DNA from: DASQHY01 sp035602605
GTDB lineage: Bacteria; Acidobacteriota; Terriglobia; Acidiferrales; UBA7541
DNA: 33,281 nucleotides
Direction: 5' to 3'
Assembly: GCA_035602605.1 (NCBI GenBank)
Contig: DATNLZ010000086.1
Span: 1-33,281, forward strand
Shown here piece by piece: positions 25,401 to 33,281 of this stretch; within the stretch, counting starts at the first letter, position 1, and every line of letters starts with the position of its first letter. Under the pieces are notes generated by a model, which was given only the letters and a program-made list of their open reading frames with translations, was not told where the DNA came from and ran no database searches. Position numbers and translations under genes: made by a program.

Positions 25401-26077
25401 GTCATCACGCGGAACTCTTCAATGGCATCCGTTGAGGGAATGTAGGCGACCTTGTCACCGTGCTGGTTGGGCATGCCATCCAGCAGAAATTCATTCGAGC
25501 GGTCATCACGGCCGCCGTTCACCGAGATCGCGGACGCTCCAATGTAAGACCACATATTGACAAGATTCTGGTTCTGGTCCTTCAGAAGCACCCCGGGGGA
25601 GAGTCCGGCGAGCAGAGTAGGAACGCGCGAGAGTGACGGCATTTCGGTTACCTGGTTCGTGGTGATTACGGTGCCTGACGTCGCCGAGGTCGTGTCGATT
25701 AGCGGCACCTGGGCCCTCACGGTAATGTGTTCGGACCTCGAGCCCAACTCCAGCGTGAAGTCAATTTGCTTGCTGTCAGCGGTCTGAAGCACGATTCCCG
25801 CCTGTTCCACGGATTTGAAGCCCGGAGCGGAGACCCGCAGCGAGTAGGCGCCGGGGTTGAGGAAGGGAATCGTCCAACTGCCCTCACCGTTGGTCGTCGT
25901 CTCGTGCCTGACTTGCGTGTCCTGCGACGTCACCGTTACGGTGGCGCCGGCCACGACGCTAGATTGTTGGTCGAGCACTTGTCCGTGCAAGGTGGCGCGA
26001 GATTCCTGCGCCGGAACGCTGCGCAAACTTGCGCAAAACAAGGCAATCAGGAGCCACCAGCGCTTGGAAATATTCAT
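22421..26077 (-). CDS. Oar-like TonB-dependent outer-membrane receptor
   Basis: A 1218-residue protein. I use ATG 26077 (GGGGGCG just upstream) because it begins a proper signal peptide (MNISKRWWLLIALFCASLRS, cleaved after AQ). Next comes a carboxypeptidase-regulatory-like beta domain (RATLHGQVLDQQSSVVAGATV). A plug domain follows with PSLSRVPTLLAGLSPGV and FLLDGMPNQ. A long beta-barrel completes the protein, ending in an aromatic residue (ALKIYF), as outer-membrane proteins do. Oar-like receptors are highly multiplied in Acidobacteria and are thought to import large or sugar-like substrates with TonB energy. The substrate here is unknown. No partner enzymes are adjacent. Confidence 0.9.
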   Translation of the reverse strand: MNISKRWWLLIALFCASLRSVPAQESRATLHGQVLDQQSSVVAGATVTVTSQDTQVRHETTTNGEGSWTIPFLNPGAYSLRVSAPGFKSVEQAGIVLQTADSKQIDFTLELGSRSEHITVRAQVPLIDTTSATSGTVITTNQVTEMPSLSRVPTLLAGLSPGVLLKDQNQNLVNMWSYIGASAISVNGGRDDRSNEFLLDGMPNQHGDKVAYIPSTDAIEEFRVMTNAYDAQYGRQAGATINMSVKSGTNHYHGNLYDYVRNTVFNANLFQTNLANGTRPPTHFNLYGATFGGPVFIPKIYHGKDRTFFFVSFEGTRNQDPRFTIRSVPTEKERNGDFSESFTTKPGDPKHYPIIIYDPRTVDRTTGRRTPFANNVIPLDRISPIAKKIIAFVPLPNTASASSGNAVNNFVPNSTRNNKMASVLTRVDHSWNDRHKSFVSVRWDHEDELLGDDFHNVSTGGSGSRINHGAGFDHVWTIAPTKLLNLRFNVTRFEEPSFSHGTNFNPEQLGFSHDFVAKMERLSFPRIDGVFGIGGGAGGYTAYTYYNWNANLTHIHGNMTFHYGGEYRILQEAGGSYGNQSGQFGFGNQWTRVRYNAGDFATGHSLADFLLGLPGGGGFSRNANRFDSQRYYALYLQNNWRVTPRLTLNLGLRWDFERPFIERYNRMTSDFDPTALNPISDSAQAAYTKILQDVLANPKKYPFGPQLASLVPASSFKIYGAQLFNGVNGHRRASVNGDYHEWQPRAGFAYRIKERTVVRGGFGRFTQAAGPKGGQNGFSRFTPFTSSLDNGLTPYDTLANPFRNGILEPTGSSLGPLTNLGQGVNWDNQDPGHPYSWEYSVHLQQEYKGWLFELGYSHNKTYNIYWGLDQNLQPFDLWRSLRVPRFDSAGKPLESTDNIKDHAYLWDDQIPNPFKDLPGVSGGISTAPLISLGQLLRPIKILGGVGRNANPWGSNQYDAMQMKIEHRFSKGFSLLAAYTFSKLFEDTSLWGPEIAGAVPEHKLGGEDRPHIVSVAPIWEMPVGRGRRFGGGMPRALDAVVGGWELSGTFRIQSGVPIVIGSNYFYDGKNFALSRGERTLDRWFDTSHFVRYPGKDDNILTWPAWTGVQNLPGASYKPSVGTDPRNGVYQDFGTVVWRQPTRWAHARNDRVNEVNLAIMKNFKPTEGTKIQFRAEMFNAFNHPRFGELHTSPYDNDFGKMNPVQLNQARIIQLALKIYF

Positions 26078-26554
26078 TTCGCCCCCACAGTTCAGTAATT
26101 TTCGATTCTCAACTACAGGTTTGAGGAAGACCATAATGCCGCCAACCTATCGTGTCAAGCTTGGACCAACCGAGCTACAATCCACAGAGCGCGGGGGTGG
26201 CATCGCGGCTCGGTCAGGCGCCCAGCGCCGTTGACAAACCACCTAAGGCGCCGGAAGGGCCAGAACGCGGAGTAGCGCGCCGAACGCTTTCAAAAGGCGC
26301 CACCGGCAATAGTTTCCCCTGGAGCGGACGACTGATTTGGATCGGAGGGCTCATAATTGTGATGCGCAGAAACCTCGTCGGAATCACGCCGCAAGCTTCT
26401 TGAGTCGAGATTCATGATGTTGTCCTGCTAAGAACTCCGTCGGCGCGAAAAAAGCGACCTTACCCAGAATGGGTTCACCGCCATACAGGCACTGTTCAGG
26501 CTCGCGCACTCGGCAAGTTAACGCTTCTCGCAGGATTGGATCGGGTAAGCCGCC
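26078..26554. other. Divergent intergenic region, no gene seen
   Basis: The 477 bases separate the divergent receptor and permease genes and should carry both promoters. Short frames occur but lack start signals. I could not identify an operator or terminator by eye. Confidence 0.35.
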
Positions 26555-27775
26555 ATGCTCGCTGTCAGCGACAATCTTGCTCAGTGCTTCAGCGCCCTGC
26601 GCGGGCACAAGCTGCGCGCCTCGCTCACAATGCTGGGACTGACGATGGGTGTGGCCACACTCATAACGGTCATGACTATCGTGCAGGGTGCTAACCTTTA
26701 TGTTGAACAGAAGATCGCCAACCTGGGCACAAACGTTTTCCAGATCGCGCGCACACCGTTCGCCGTGACGGACTTCAACATCATCATCAAAGCGCTGAAG
26801 TACAAGAAAATTGAACTCGAGGACATGGCCGCCATTGCCGAAGGATGCAGCGCGTGCGAAGAAGTTGGCGCCAGCGCCAGTACCAGCGTTCGGGCACGAT
26901 CGGGCAACAAAGAGCTGCAGGACGTAAGCCTCTATGGGCACACGCCAAACATGGGGGATATCGACTCGCGAACGGTCCAACTTGGCCGCTACTTCACTCC
27001 GTCGGAAGCGCAACACAAGGCCAACATTTGCTTGATCGGCGACACGCTCGTGCGGGAGCTATTTCTCAGCACGGACCCCCTTGGGCGGTCCATCCGTATT
27101 GGCAACGATGAATTCATGGTCGTAGGAGTCATAGAAAAGATCGGCAGCGTCCTCGGCCAGGACCGGGACAACTTCGTTATAGTCCCACTACCTGTTTTCC
27201 TCCGGATGCGGGGGATGCATTCTAGCGTCACGATCAACGTCAAGACGAGCACACAGAACTTTGAAAAGGCGCAGGACCAGGCACATCTGATTTTGCGCTC
27301 GCGGCGCCATCTCAGTGGCAATATGGGCGATGATTTCTTCATCGGCACCAAGGAGAGTTACATGGCCTTGTGGCGCAGCATCAGCTCGGCGTTTTTTGCC
27401 GTGTTCATTATGGTGAGCGCGATTTCCGTGGTCATCGGTGGCATCGTGATCATGAACGTCATGCTGGTGAGCGTGACCCTTCGGCGGAGGGAGATTGGCG
27501 TGCGGCGCGCCGTAGGCGCGACCCAGCGCGACATCCTGCGCCAGTTCATGGTGGAAAGCGTCATGCAATGCATTGTCGGGGGCATCGCCGGCATCACTCT
27601 AGGGTTCCTTGTCGCGCTGATCCTGCGCACATATACACCGTTCCCTTCCTCCGTACAGACCTGGGTGGCGGTGTTGGGAGTATTCCTTAGTTCCGCGGTT
27701 GGACTATTCTTCGGAATCTATCCGGCATTGCGCGCGTCACGACTGGACCCAGTTGTCGCCTTGAGGTCTGACTGA
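26555..27775 (+). CDS. MacB/FtsX-family ABC permease (first)
   Basis: A 406-residue protein. The plan is one N-terminal membrane helix (LRASLTMLGLTMGVATLITVMT), a large periplasmic MacB-type domain (about residues 45-260) and three C-terminal helices. It also has the FtsX-type cytoplasmic motif RRREIGVRRAVGAT. Such permeases couple an inner-membrane ATPase to the efflux or release of lipoproteins, peptides or drugs. No ATPase gene is adjacent in this window. It shares the junction TGATG with the next gene. Confidence 0.88.
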   Translation: MLAVSDNLAQCFSALRGHKLRASLTMLGLTMGVATLITVMTIVQGANLYVEQKIANLGTNVFQIARTPFAVTDFNIIIKALKYKKIELEDMAAIAEGCSACEEVGASASTSVRARSGNKELQDVSLYGHTPNMGDIDSRTVQLGRYFTPSEAQHKANICLIGDTLVRELFLSTDPLGRSIRIGNDEFMVVGVIEKIGSVLGQDRDNFVIVPLPVFLRMRGMHSSVTINVKTSTQNFEKAQDQAHLILRSRRHLSGNMGDDFFIGTKESYMALWRSISSAFFAVFIMVSAISVVIGGIVIMNVMLVSVTLRRREIGVRRAVGATQRDILRQFMVESVMQCIVGGIAGITLGFLVALILRTYTPFPSSVQTWVAVLGVFLSSAVGLFFGIYPALRASRLDPVVALRSD

Positions 27776-29040
27776 TGGCAATGATGACGCTCGCTCAGAC
27801 CCGGGAAAATTTTTTCGCCGCAATGGAAATGCTGCGCTCCTCCAAGGTGCGCTCCGCGTTGACTGTGCTCGGCATCGTCATTGGGGTGTCCTCGGTGATT
27901 TCCATGGCCGCAATCATTCAAGGCCTGAACAAGTTCGTGCAGGACAAAGTGGAATCCCTCGGCTCGCGCACTTACTTTCTTACACGATTCCCGCCGGGAA
28001 TGGACCCTTCCCGCATGCCAGAACGCATCCGCACACGCAAATATCTTGAATACACCTATGCCCCCTTCATCCGGCAAGCCGCTCCCGACGTGCAGATCGT
28101 GACCACCGTGGGCACGCGCGGCTTTTTCTTTGGGGATAGCAACCTGATTACCAGCGGGGACCACAGCGTCGAGAGAGTCATTGTGCGCGGCGCCGAGCCG
28201 GAGTACACGGAGGCGATTCCGCTGTTTGCGATCGAGCGAGGCCGCTTCATCAGCGCCTTCGACCAGGAGCACGCGCGTTCGGTCGTGGTGCTGGGCGCGG
28301 CCATTAGCGAATCGCTCTTCCCCGGCGCCGACGCCATTGGCAGGACGGTGCGCATCAACGGTGGCACGTACGAGGTCATCGGCGTTTTCGAGCACGACCA
28401 AGGATTGTTCCTCGGTCCAGGAGTAGACATCTTCGCCATCATCCCGCTGAGCAACTTCAAGAAGCAGTACCCGGAGGCCAAAGAGTTGGTGATGCTATTC
28501 ACAGTCCCCAAGAATGTAAACATCGAACTGGCGCAGGGTGAGGTCATTCAGGCGATGCGCCGCTTGCGCCGCGTTCCGCCCGATAAGGGTAATGATTTCG
28601 AGCTGAGCTCTCCGGACTTTCTGAGCAATTTGTGGAATCAACTCACCGGCGCGCTGGTGATCCTCACGACGGTGATCAGCTCGATAGGTTTGCTGGTCGG
28701 CGGCATCGGCGTGATGAACATCATGCTCATCTCCGTAACCGAGCGCACTCAGGAAATTGGCGTACGCAAGGCTATCGGCGCTCGCCGCGCGGACGTACGT
28801 TTACAGTTCCTGCTGGAAGCCGTGGTCCTCACCCTGGTCGGTGGCACAATTGGCATCTTAATCGGGGCCGGCATATCCACATTGGTGCGGACTTTCGTGC
28901 CTTCGATTCCCGCAACACTGTCTTATCTGTGGGTGTCGATTGGTTTCGCGATCTCCGTCGGGGTGGGCTTGTTCTTCGGCTATTATCCGGCAAACGTAGC
29001 GGCCAACCTAGACCCCATCGATTGCCTGCGGTACGAGTGA
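27775..29040 (+). CDS. MacB/FtsX-family ABC permease (second)
   Basis: A 421-residue protein with the same plan as the preceding gene: an N-terminal helix (VRSALTVLGIVIGVSSVISMA), a periplasmic domain and three C-terminal helices with TERTQEIGVRKAIGARRADV. Its start overlaps the previous stop by one base, so the two are translationally coupled and probably form a heterodimer. The ATP-binding subunit must be encoded elsewhere. Confidence 0.88.
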   Translation: MAMMTLAQTRENFFAAMEMLRSSKVRSALTVLGIVIGVSSVISMAAIIQGLNKFVQDKVESLGSRTYFLTRFPPGMDPSRMPERIRTRKYLEYTYAPFIRQAAPDVQIVTTVGTRGFFFGDSNLITSGDHSVERVIVRGAEPEYTEAIPLFAIERGRFISAFDQEHARSVVVLGAAISESLFPGADAIGRTVRINGGTYEVIGVFEHDQGLFLGPGVDIFAIIPLSNFKKQYPEAKELVMLFTVPKNVNIELAQGEVIQAMRRLRRVPPDKGNDFELSSPDFLSNLWNQLTGALVILTTVISSIGLLVGGIGVMNIMLISVTERTQEIGVRKAIGARRADVRLQFLLEAVVLTLVGGTIGILIGAGISTLVRTFVPSIPATLSYLWVSIGFAISVGVGLFFGYYPANVAANLDPIDCLRYE

Positions 29041-29109
29041 TGATCTTAACGCTTCACCGCGGAAGCAGACACAGGCAAGACTTCAAGGCCAGTTACGGGT
29101 GTAGCCCGC

Positions 29110-30130
29110 TCACGGTACGCTCATTTGGCGTTCTTCCGCACCCAACCGCATCCGGACCTCGGCGGTGATTTCGTAAGAGCGTAAGCGCGCGACCTGATCG
29201 TAGATAAGGGTCGCAATCATCAGCTCATCGGGCTTCGTAGCCTTCGATGAATTCATGCAATCCACGCTCCACCGTCCTGGTTGCGCCAACCACCGAGCAG
29301 GCCAGCGACTGGCTGGCCATGGCCTTCTCCACCGGAGACCAATACGCTTCGATGTCGTCGATCGGCGGCGGAATTTGCGCCGGCATTCCGCGCCGAAGTT
29401 GTGTGAAGGCTTGCTGGTGCGAGGTGAAAAGGCGGCGCGCCTCTGCGTCGGTAGCAGCGGCGATGACATTCACGCCCAACATCGTGTATGGCCGCTTGAA
29501 CTGCTTCGACGGTTTGAAGCCACTTCGATACAGATGGAGTGCCTGCATCATGTCGGTGGGCGCGAAATGCGACGCAAAGGCGAACGGCAATCCCCGTGTC
29601 GCTGCAAGCTGTGCGCCGAAAAAGCTTGACCCCAGCAACCCAGATAGGTACACGCAGACCTGCGCCGGGGACCGCGCGGATTTTCTGCCCTGGCTCCGCG
29701 GGTTCGAAGTACGACTGTAATTCCTGCACATCCCACGGGAAATCATCGCCAGTGGATTTGCTGTCACGCCGCAATGCCCGCGTCGTAGGCATATCCGCTC
29801 CAGGTGCTCGGCCCAGGCCGAGATCGATGCGTCCGGGATACAGCGACGCCAGCGTGCCGAACTGCTCTGCGATTACCAGTGGCGCATGGTTGGGCAGCAT
29901 CACCCCGCCGGCTCCCACGCGAATGGTCTTTGTCCCGCCGGCCACGTGTCCAATGACGACCGCCGTCGCCGCGCTGGCAATCCCCGGCATGTTGTGGTGT
30001 TCGGCCAGCCAGAAGCGTCGGTACCCCCACTGCTCCGCGTGCTGCGCGAGTTCCAGGGAGTTGCGAAAGGCGTCCGCTGGAGTAGCGCCCGCGGAATGGG
30101 CGCCAGATCGAGAACTGAGAATGGGATCAC
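29110..30130 (-). pseudogene. Luciferase-like (LLM) flavin monooxygenase, three frameshifts
   Basis: Read from GTG 30130 (AGGAG upstream), the product begins VIPFSVLDLAP, as in YvbT/MsnO8-type LLM oxidoreductases. The frame then changes three times. Near 30090 it shifts to the frame with DAFRNSLELAQHAEQWGYRR. Near 29640 an extra G breaks it, between GLRVPIW and LLGSSFFGAQLA. Near 29235 another extra G breaks it before TKPDELMIATLIYDQ. Joined, the parts give an ordinary family member of about 335 residues, including the AEHHNMPGIAS loop and GRIDLGLGRAPG. These enzymes use reduced flavin and oxygen. Three indels argue for a recent pseudogene, though assembly error is possible. Confidence 0.85.
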
Positions 30131-30296
30131 GCAAAGCTCCTGAGCCGGACACAATATGGCAAGTCCAGCGGATATTCCGATGCTCAGTTTTTTAGATGAA
30201 CACCCCAGCTAAGTGGGCACACCCAGCGCGCGTGACTGGGGCGGACCGGACTAAGGTCCGACAGTCGGTGTTCACGCAAAGGTAAGTCAGAATCCC

Positions 30297-30535
30297 ATGG
30301 CGTCGTCTACCAGGATAACTACGTTCAATGACTTTGCTCGGGGCGTTGCTCGTCACCTTCGCTCCAAACGCCTTGTCAATCTCTCAGTAACCTTCGCAGT
30401 GACGCCCCGCCAGCCCAGAGTGTTTCCCTCTGGTTGCGCTTCTGGAATCTGACAGTGGTCGCAACTGGTTTGCTGCTAGGCGTATTGCTTGGTTACGCAT
30501 TTGTTGAGAATTTCCAGGTTCGTCCAGGCGATTAA
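30297..30535 (+). pseudogene. Small membrane protein, one frameshift
   Basis: From ATG 30297 the frame reads MASSTRITTFNDFARGVARH and then RSKRLVNLS. Near 30387 it continues in another frame as NLRSDAPPAQSVSLWLRFWN, then a membrane helix (LTVVATGLLLGVLLGYAF) and VENFQVRPGD. One missing A would explain the break. The whole would be a protein of about 79 residues with a basic head and one helix. I recognise no named family. Confidence 0.4.
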
Positions 30536-30751
30536 CCGCGAGAAAGAATAAAGTCGGATTACCGTACACGTAGTTTTTGCAGGACTTCTCCGATCCATCA
30601 GGCGTTGGCCAGCTACCACCAGATCACTCCATCAACCGAGAGCAACGGGTCTTCGAGCAGCGAGACTCGATCATCTCGAAAATCGGCGCACGCTGAGAGA
30701 TATGGGAAGCCCGACACAGAAGATGTGTATGACCACGCCGACCATCATCAT

Positions 30752-31129
30752 CTAAATGGAAAACGGCCGTTTGGCTGCAGCGGAGAGCGGTAACACAATG
30801 CGATTCATGAAGAAATAGACGGCCACACCATCCAGAACTCCTGAAACGACTGCGTGCTCTAGCAAGAAGCCAACAGCCCGGCTCGCCACAAGGTAGACAG
30901 CGGCCGCCCCGAAGGCGATGAGGAAATGACAGAGGAGGCCAAGCAGTGCCGTCGCGAGCCCGCCGGAGAATGCCCTCGACCCCAGCAATCCGCTGGAAAT
31001 CCCCTGCAGGAGGCGCATAGGCTTGAGCCCGAAGAAGCCATAGACCACCAGCGCGGCAGTAATGTCCAGGACGCCGCACGCAAAGCCAGCCCATAGCAGT
31101 GCAAACATAGCGTTTGGATTTTTCTGCAA
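30752..31129 (-). CDS. Conserved membrane protein (about four helices)
   Basis: A 125-residue protein. The start is TTG 31129 with GGAGG five bases upstream; ATG 31108 is an alternative without a ribosome binding site. Hydrophobic segments correspond to FALLWAGFACGVLDITAALVV, SGGLATALLGLLCHFLIAFG, AAAVYLVASRAVGFLL and VVSGVLDGVAVYFFMNRIVL. The pattern is one I associate with a conserved hypothetical inner-membrane family in Acidobacteria. No transport or enzyme motif is visible. Confidence 0.65.
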   Translation of the reverse strand: MQKNPNAMFALLWAGFACGVLDITAALVVYGFFGLKPMRLLQGISSGLLGSRAFSGGLATALLGLLCHFLIAFGAAAVYLVASRAVGFLLEHAVVSGVLDGVAVYFFMNRIVLPLSAAAKRPFSI

Positions 31130-31339
31130 AGAAACCTCCGTTGCTGCATTCCCCACAAGCTTGCACGATCGACTTACTTCTCCGATCAATGCTTAACCGC
31201 CATTTAGCGTAGTTACCCTTAACCAGCTACTTTGCCACATGACTGCCGTCGTTGGCATTTTGCCCCAACTCAGATTTCGAATCCTGAGGTGCCCTTCTTT
31301 CAGCGGGGTGCCTAAAGATAGGGCTGTTTCTGTTCATGT

Positions 31340-31440
31340 TGTGCAAGTCTTGCAAGGAAATCCCAATGGACGATCGAACGGCTATAGCCATCCAGAATGC
31401 TGCACAGGTAGTAGACTTGTCTGATCGATGTCGGTACGGA
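31340..31440 (-). pseudogene. IS3-type transposase relic
   Basis: A short minus-strand frame contains TSIRQVYYLCSILDGYSRSI followed by VHWDF. This matches the start of the rve integrase core of IS3-family transposases (TDISY...YYLCSVLDGYSRYIVHW). Nothing before or after it continues the enzyme, and the first catalytic aspartate position is altered. It is the only transposase trace in the decayed 29-32 kb section. Confidence 0.6.
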
Positions 31441-31468
31441 GGGTTCCAACCGTCGACACAGCGTTACT

Positions 31469-31831
31469 TCACTCCAGTGACTCGTAGCAATCCGGCGTGA
31501 AGCGAGGCGAGCAAACACAATAGAAGACCAAATCTGTCATTCCATCGTTAGTCACCTGTTGGCTGGTGCCAGCTGGAATCGCGAGGATGTCGCCCGGTCC
31601 GACTCTCTCCGGCCTGAGGTCTCCAATTCTAGCGACCCCGTGCCCCGCGACAACGATGTATCGCTCGTCCACGCCGCGCAAGCGATGCGCTTGCGTGGTC
31701 ACGCCCGGCTCTACTCGCGCTCTCGCAATTGAAAGCGTCGAGTCCGTCGGTTCGTTCCACGACTCGAGAATCCAACAGCGCTCTGGAGTTATAAACTCCT
31801 TATCGACACTCCGTCGAATGATAGCGCGCAT
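31469..31831 (-). CDS. Single-domain cupin protein
   Basis: A 120-residue protein. ATG 31831 has GAGG seven bases upstream; longer versions of the frame lack cupin character. Cupin motif 1 is seen around GVTTQAHRLRGVDERYIVVAG and motif 2 around PGDILAIPAGTSQQV. Only one histidine (QAH) and one glutamate (DER) of the usual metal ligands are evident, so metal binding is uncertain. The role is unknown. Confidence 0.75.
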   Translation of the reverse strand: MRAIIRRSVDKEFITPERCWILESWNEPTDSTLSIARARVEPGVTTQAHRLRGVDERYIVVAGHGVARIGDLRPERVGPGDILAIPAGTSQQVTNDGMTDLVFYCVCSPRFTPDCYESLE

Positions 31832-32036
31832 TGAAGACCTCATTCTTAGTCCAGACCCCCTGGACCGGAAAGCACTGGAACTGACAACAGGCACTCTGTA
31901 AGGAATTGGGCCTAACTGCAGCCACCTCGTCAGATCGATCCAAGATTGACAGTAACAAGGCAACGTCTCAGTCCAAGTCATGCCGGTCGTCAATTGGGCC
32001 TTGGCGTCTACCTGCGGACAATAAACTCCTCAATCC

Positions 32037-32439
32037 CTAATCCCTTCCGCCCAGGAAGACAGCCAAGGTTGCAGTCAGAAAGACAATCTGCAGCAGCGTA
32101 CGCGGAATCAAGGCCTGCACTTGCCGACCCCCAATCGTGAGGCGTTTGCGTGCCGCATGAACGTTTGCCGGGAAGACCGCGAGCAGCATGAGCCACGGGC
32201 CCAGAGCCGCATCGCGCGCTCCCGTTGGCAGCATGAGTGCGACTGCTCCGAGAATCTCCAGAATTCCAGTCACAGTCACGAGAAGTTCAGGCCGCGGAAA
32301 ACTCTTGGAACCAACTGAATGAGGCCGGACGACGCCTGTCCCAGTGAGCCGAGGCCGTCAACAAGAACATACCCGACAGAGCCAGTCGCAACGATGTCCA
32401 CCAGCCAAAAGGGGCGGGTAGATGGAAATGCCCAAGAGC
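32037..32439 (-). pseudogene. DoxX-like membrane protein, two frameshifts
   Basis: Segments of one protein appear in successive frames. SLRLALSGMFLLTASAHWDR (about 32400-32335) comes first. After a one-base loss near 32324 it reads LIQLVPRVF. After another near 32297 it reads PRPELLVTVTGILEILGAV and runs to FPANVHAARKRLTIGG and the stop at 32037. Joined, these match a short DoxX-family protein with four helices. Two deletions within 30 bases suggest a decayed gene or assembly errors. Confidence 0.7.
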
Positions 32440-32669
32440 ACTAAATAGCGCAACAATGCAGAACGACAAACGGTGCCATAGTAGTCGTGAACGGCTCCAG
32501 CGTCGCTGCATTCCTCAATTTTATATCAAATGGACGCTCGTTTAGCTGAACGTGATCATCAAACGTCAACTCATGCACTGAGGCTGAGCCTGTAGATGTC
32601 TGCTCGTTGAATTCAGATACGGTCCTAGACTTGGCAACGAGAATAGAAAAAAAGCTTGCATGTGAGACG

Positions 32670-32691
32670 GTGTTGTAGTTAACTATAACAC
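32670..32691. promoter_or_regulatory. 22-bp palindromic operator candidate
   Basis: Two 11-bp half sites (GTGTTGTAGTT and AACTATAACAC) form a palindrome centred on TTAA, with a single G-T mismatch. It ends 84 bases before the ATG of the secreted protein gene, a normal position for a repressor site overlapping a promoter. The TAGTT/AACTA core recalls BlaI/MecI-type operators, which is inference. Confidence 0.6.
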
Positions 32692-32775
32692 TAGATGTCG
32701 TAAAGGTGGATCGCTCGCACTTGAGTACGCGAGGGAGACCTGAACCAAAAGTAAGAAGCTTAAGGAGAATGCAAC

Positions 32776-33281
32776 ATGAAATCCCTTGGTTTTGTGCTGT
32801 CCGTTGTTGTGATGGCGCTCTCCACCGTGGCTTTCGCGCAGTCCGAGGCGCAAAAGCCTGTTGCGCAGTCAGATGCGCTAAGGTCCTTCGACAAACTGAA
32901 AACCCTGGCGGGTTCGTGGGAAGGCCACGTGACGACCGTCCCGCAAGAAGCCGCCATTGAAGGCAAGCTCATGCAAGTATCGTTTCGCGTGACTTCCATG
33001 GGCAACACGCTCATGCATGAGATGACAGGAGCTGGAAGACCCGACGATCCGATCACCATGTTGTATCTGGACGGGGACCGCTTGCTCCTGACGCATTATT
33101 GTGACGCGGGGAATCGGCCTCGCATGGCGGGCAAGATGTCATCGGACGGAAAGACGGTGGAATTCGAGTTTCTCGACGTCGCTGGTAGCACGCAGTACGG
33201 ACACATGCACCATGCCGTGTTCACTTTCCTCGACGCGAACCATCACATCGAGGACTGGACGTACATGATGCCCGGGGACAA
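32776..33281 (+). CDS. Secreted protein, 3' end outside window
   Basis: At least 168 residues, open at the window end. ATG 32776 follows AAGGAG at nine bases. A signal peptide (MKSLGFVLSVVVMALSTVAF, cleaved after AQ) precedes a domain opening FDKLKTLAGSWEGHV, with later strands ITMLYLDGDRLLLTHYCDAG and VEFEFLDVAG. LAGxWEG is typical of small lipocalin-like or DUF1579-like barrel proteins found in Acidobacteria. A ligand-binding or storage role is possible but not shown. The palindrome upstream suggests repressor control. Confidence 0.75.
   Translation, partial: MKSLGFVLSVVVMALSTVAFAQSEAQKPVAQSDALRSFDKLKTLAGSWEGHVTTVPQEAAIEGKLMQVSFRVTSMGNTLMHEMTGAGRPDDPITMLYLDGDRLLLTHYCDAGNRPRMAGKMSSDGKTVEFEFLDVAGSTQYGHMHHAVFTFLDANHHIEDWTYMMPGD

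Noticed and set aside
27718..28401. 227-codon minus frame within the second permease
   Set aside because: It is antisense to a clear FtsX-type protein.
29539..30195. 218-codon plus frame opposite the LLM monooxygenase
   Set aside because: The minus strand, once its frameshifts are joined, gives a full conserved enzyme. The plus frame has no features.
30197..30274. TGAACACC/GGTGTTCA inverted repeat as possible IS ends
   Set aside because: The arms are only 8 bp, 62 bases apart, with no transposase frame between and no target duplication seen.
1..33281. CRISPR arrays, rRNA genes or known riboswitches
   Set aside because: No regularly spaced repeats and no rRNA-like sequence were found. The only clear RNA gene is the tRNA-Pro.

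Overview
The window most likely comes from a member of the Acidobacteriota. This is inferred from gene content, with no marker gene to prove it. The pointers are a winged-helix/Ser-Thr kinase/TPR fusion, an Oar-like TonB-dependent receptor with a carboxypeptidase-regulatory N-terminus, MacB-type permeases without an adjacent ATPase, HAF-repeat and SIMPL proteins, and small secreted families I know mainly from this phylum.

Positions 200-14323 hold a genomic island. An intact tRNA-Pro(UGG) gene (14247-14323, minus) shares an exact 45-bp direct repeat (14247-14291) with a tRNA 3'-end fragment at 200-244. A tyrosine integrase and a small excisionase-like HTH protein lie just inside the intact tRNA. 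The left half (245 to about 6.4 kb) is cargo: a large receptor-type kinase, a frameshifted HAF-repeat protein, a 5'-damaged SIMPL protein, a small beta-rich protein, a zinc-ribbon membrane protein and a gene remnant. The right half (6.8-14.2 kb) is a compact mobility module. It has a sigma-factor-like regulator, a small membrane protein, two overlapping winged-helix proteins that resemble the replication-relaxation family, a 131-nt nested inverted repeat, a small protein, a VirD4/TraG-type coupling ATPase, excisionase and integrase. No canonical HUH relaxase and no type IV secretion channel genes are present. The element therefore looks like a mobilizable island with an unusual processing system, and the nested inverted repeat is my main candidate for a DNA or RNA signal.

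Right of the tRNA the window returns to chromosome-like content. It begins with a damaged HTH/S24 regulator preceded by short tandem repeats, then a five-PAS histidine kinase (with a near-duplicate PAS pair and a G9 tract at its 5' end) and a receiver-only response regulator. A conserved protein of unknown function follows, then an HtrA-type periplasmic protease, a small secreted protein, the Oar-like receptor and a pair of MacB-like permeases.

The last 4 kb (29.1-33.3 kb) is decayed or poorly assembled. It holds a luciferase-like monooxygenase with three frameshifts, a frameshifted small membrane protein, an IS3-type transposase relic and a DoxX-like gene with two frameshifts. Intact genes for a membrane protein, a cupin and a secreted protein (cut by the window end, with a palindromic operator candidate upstream) are interspersed.
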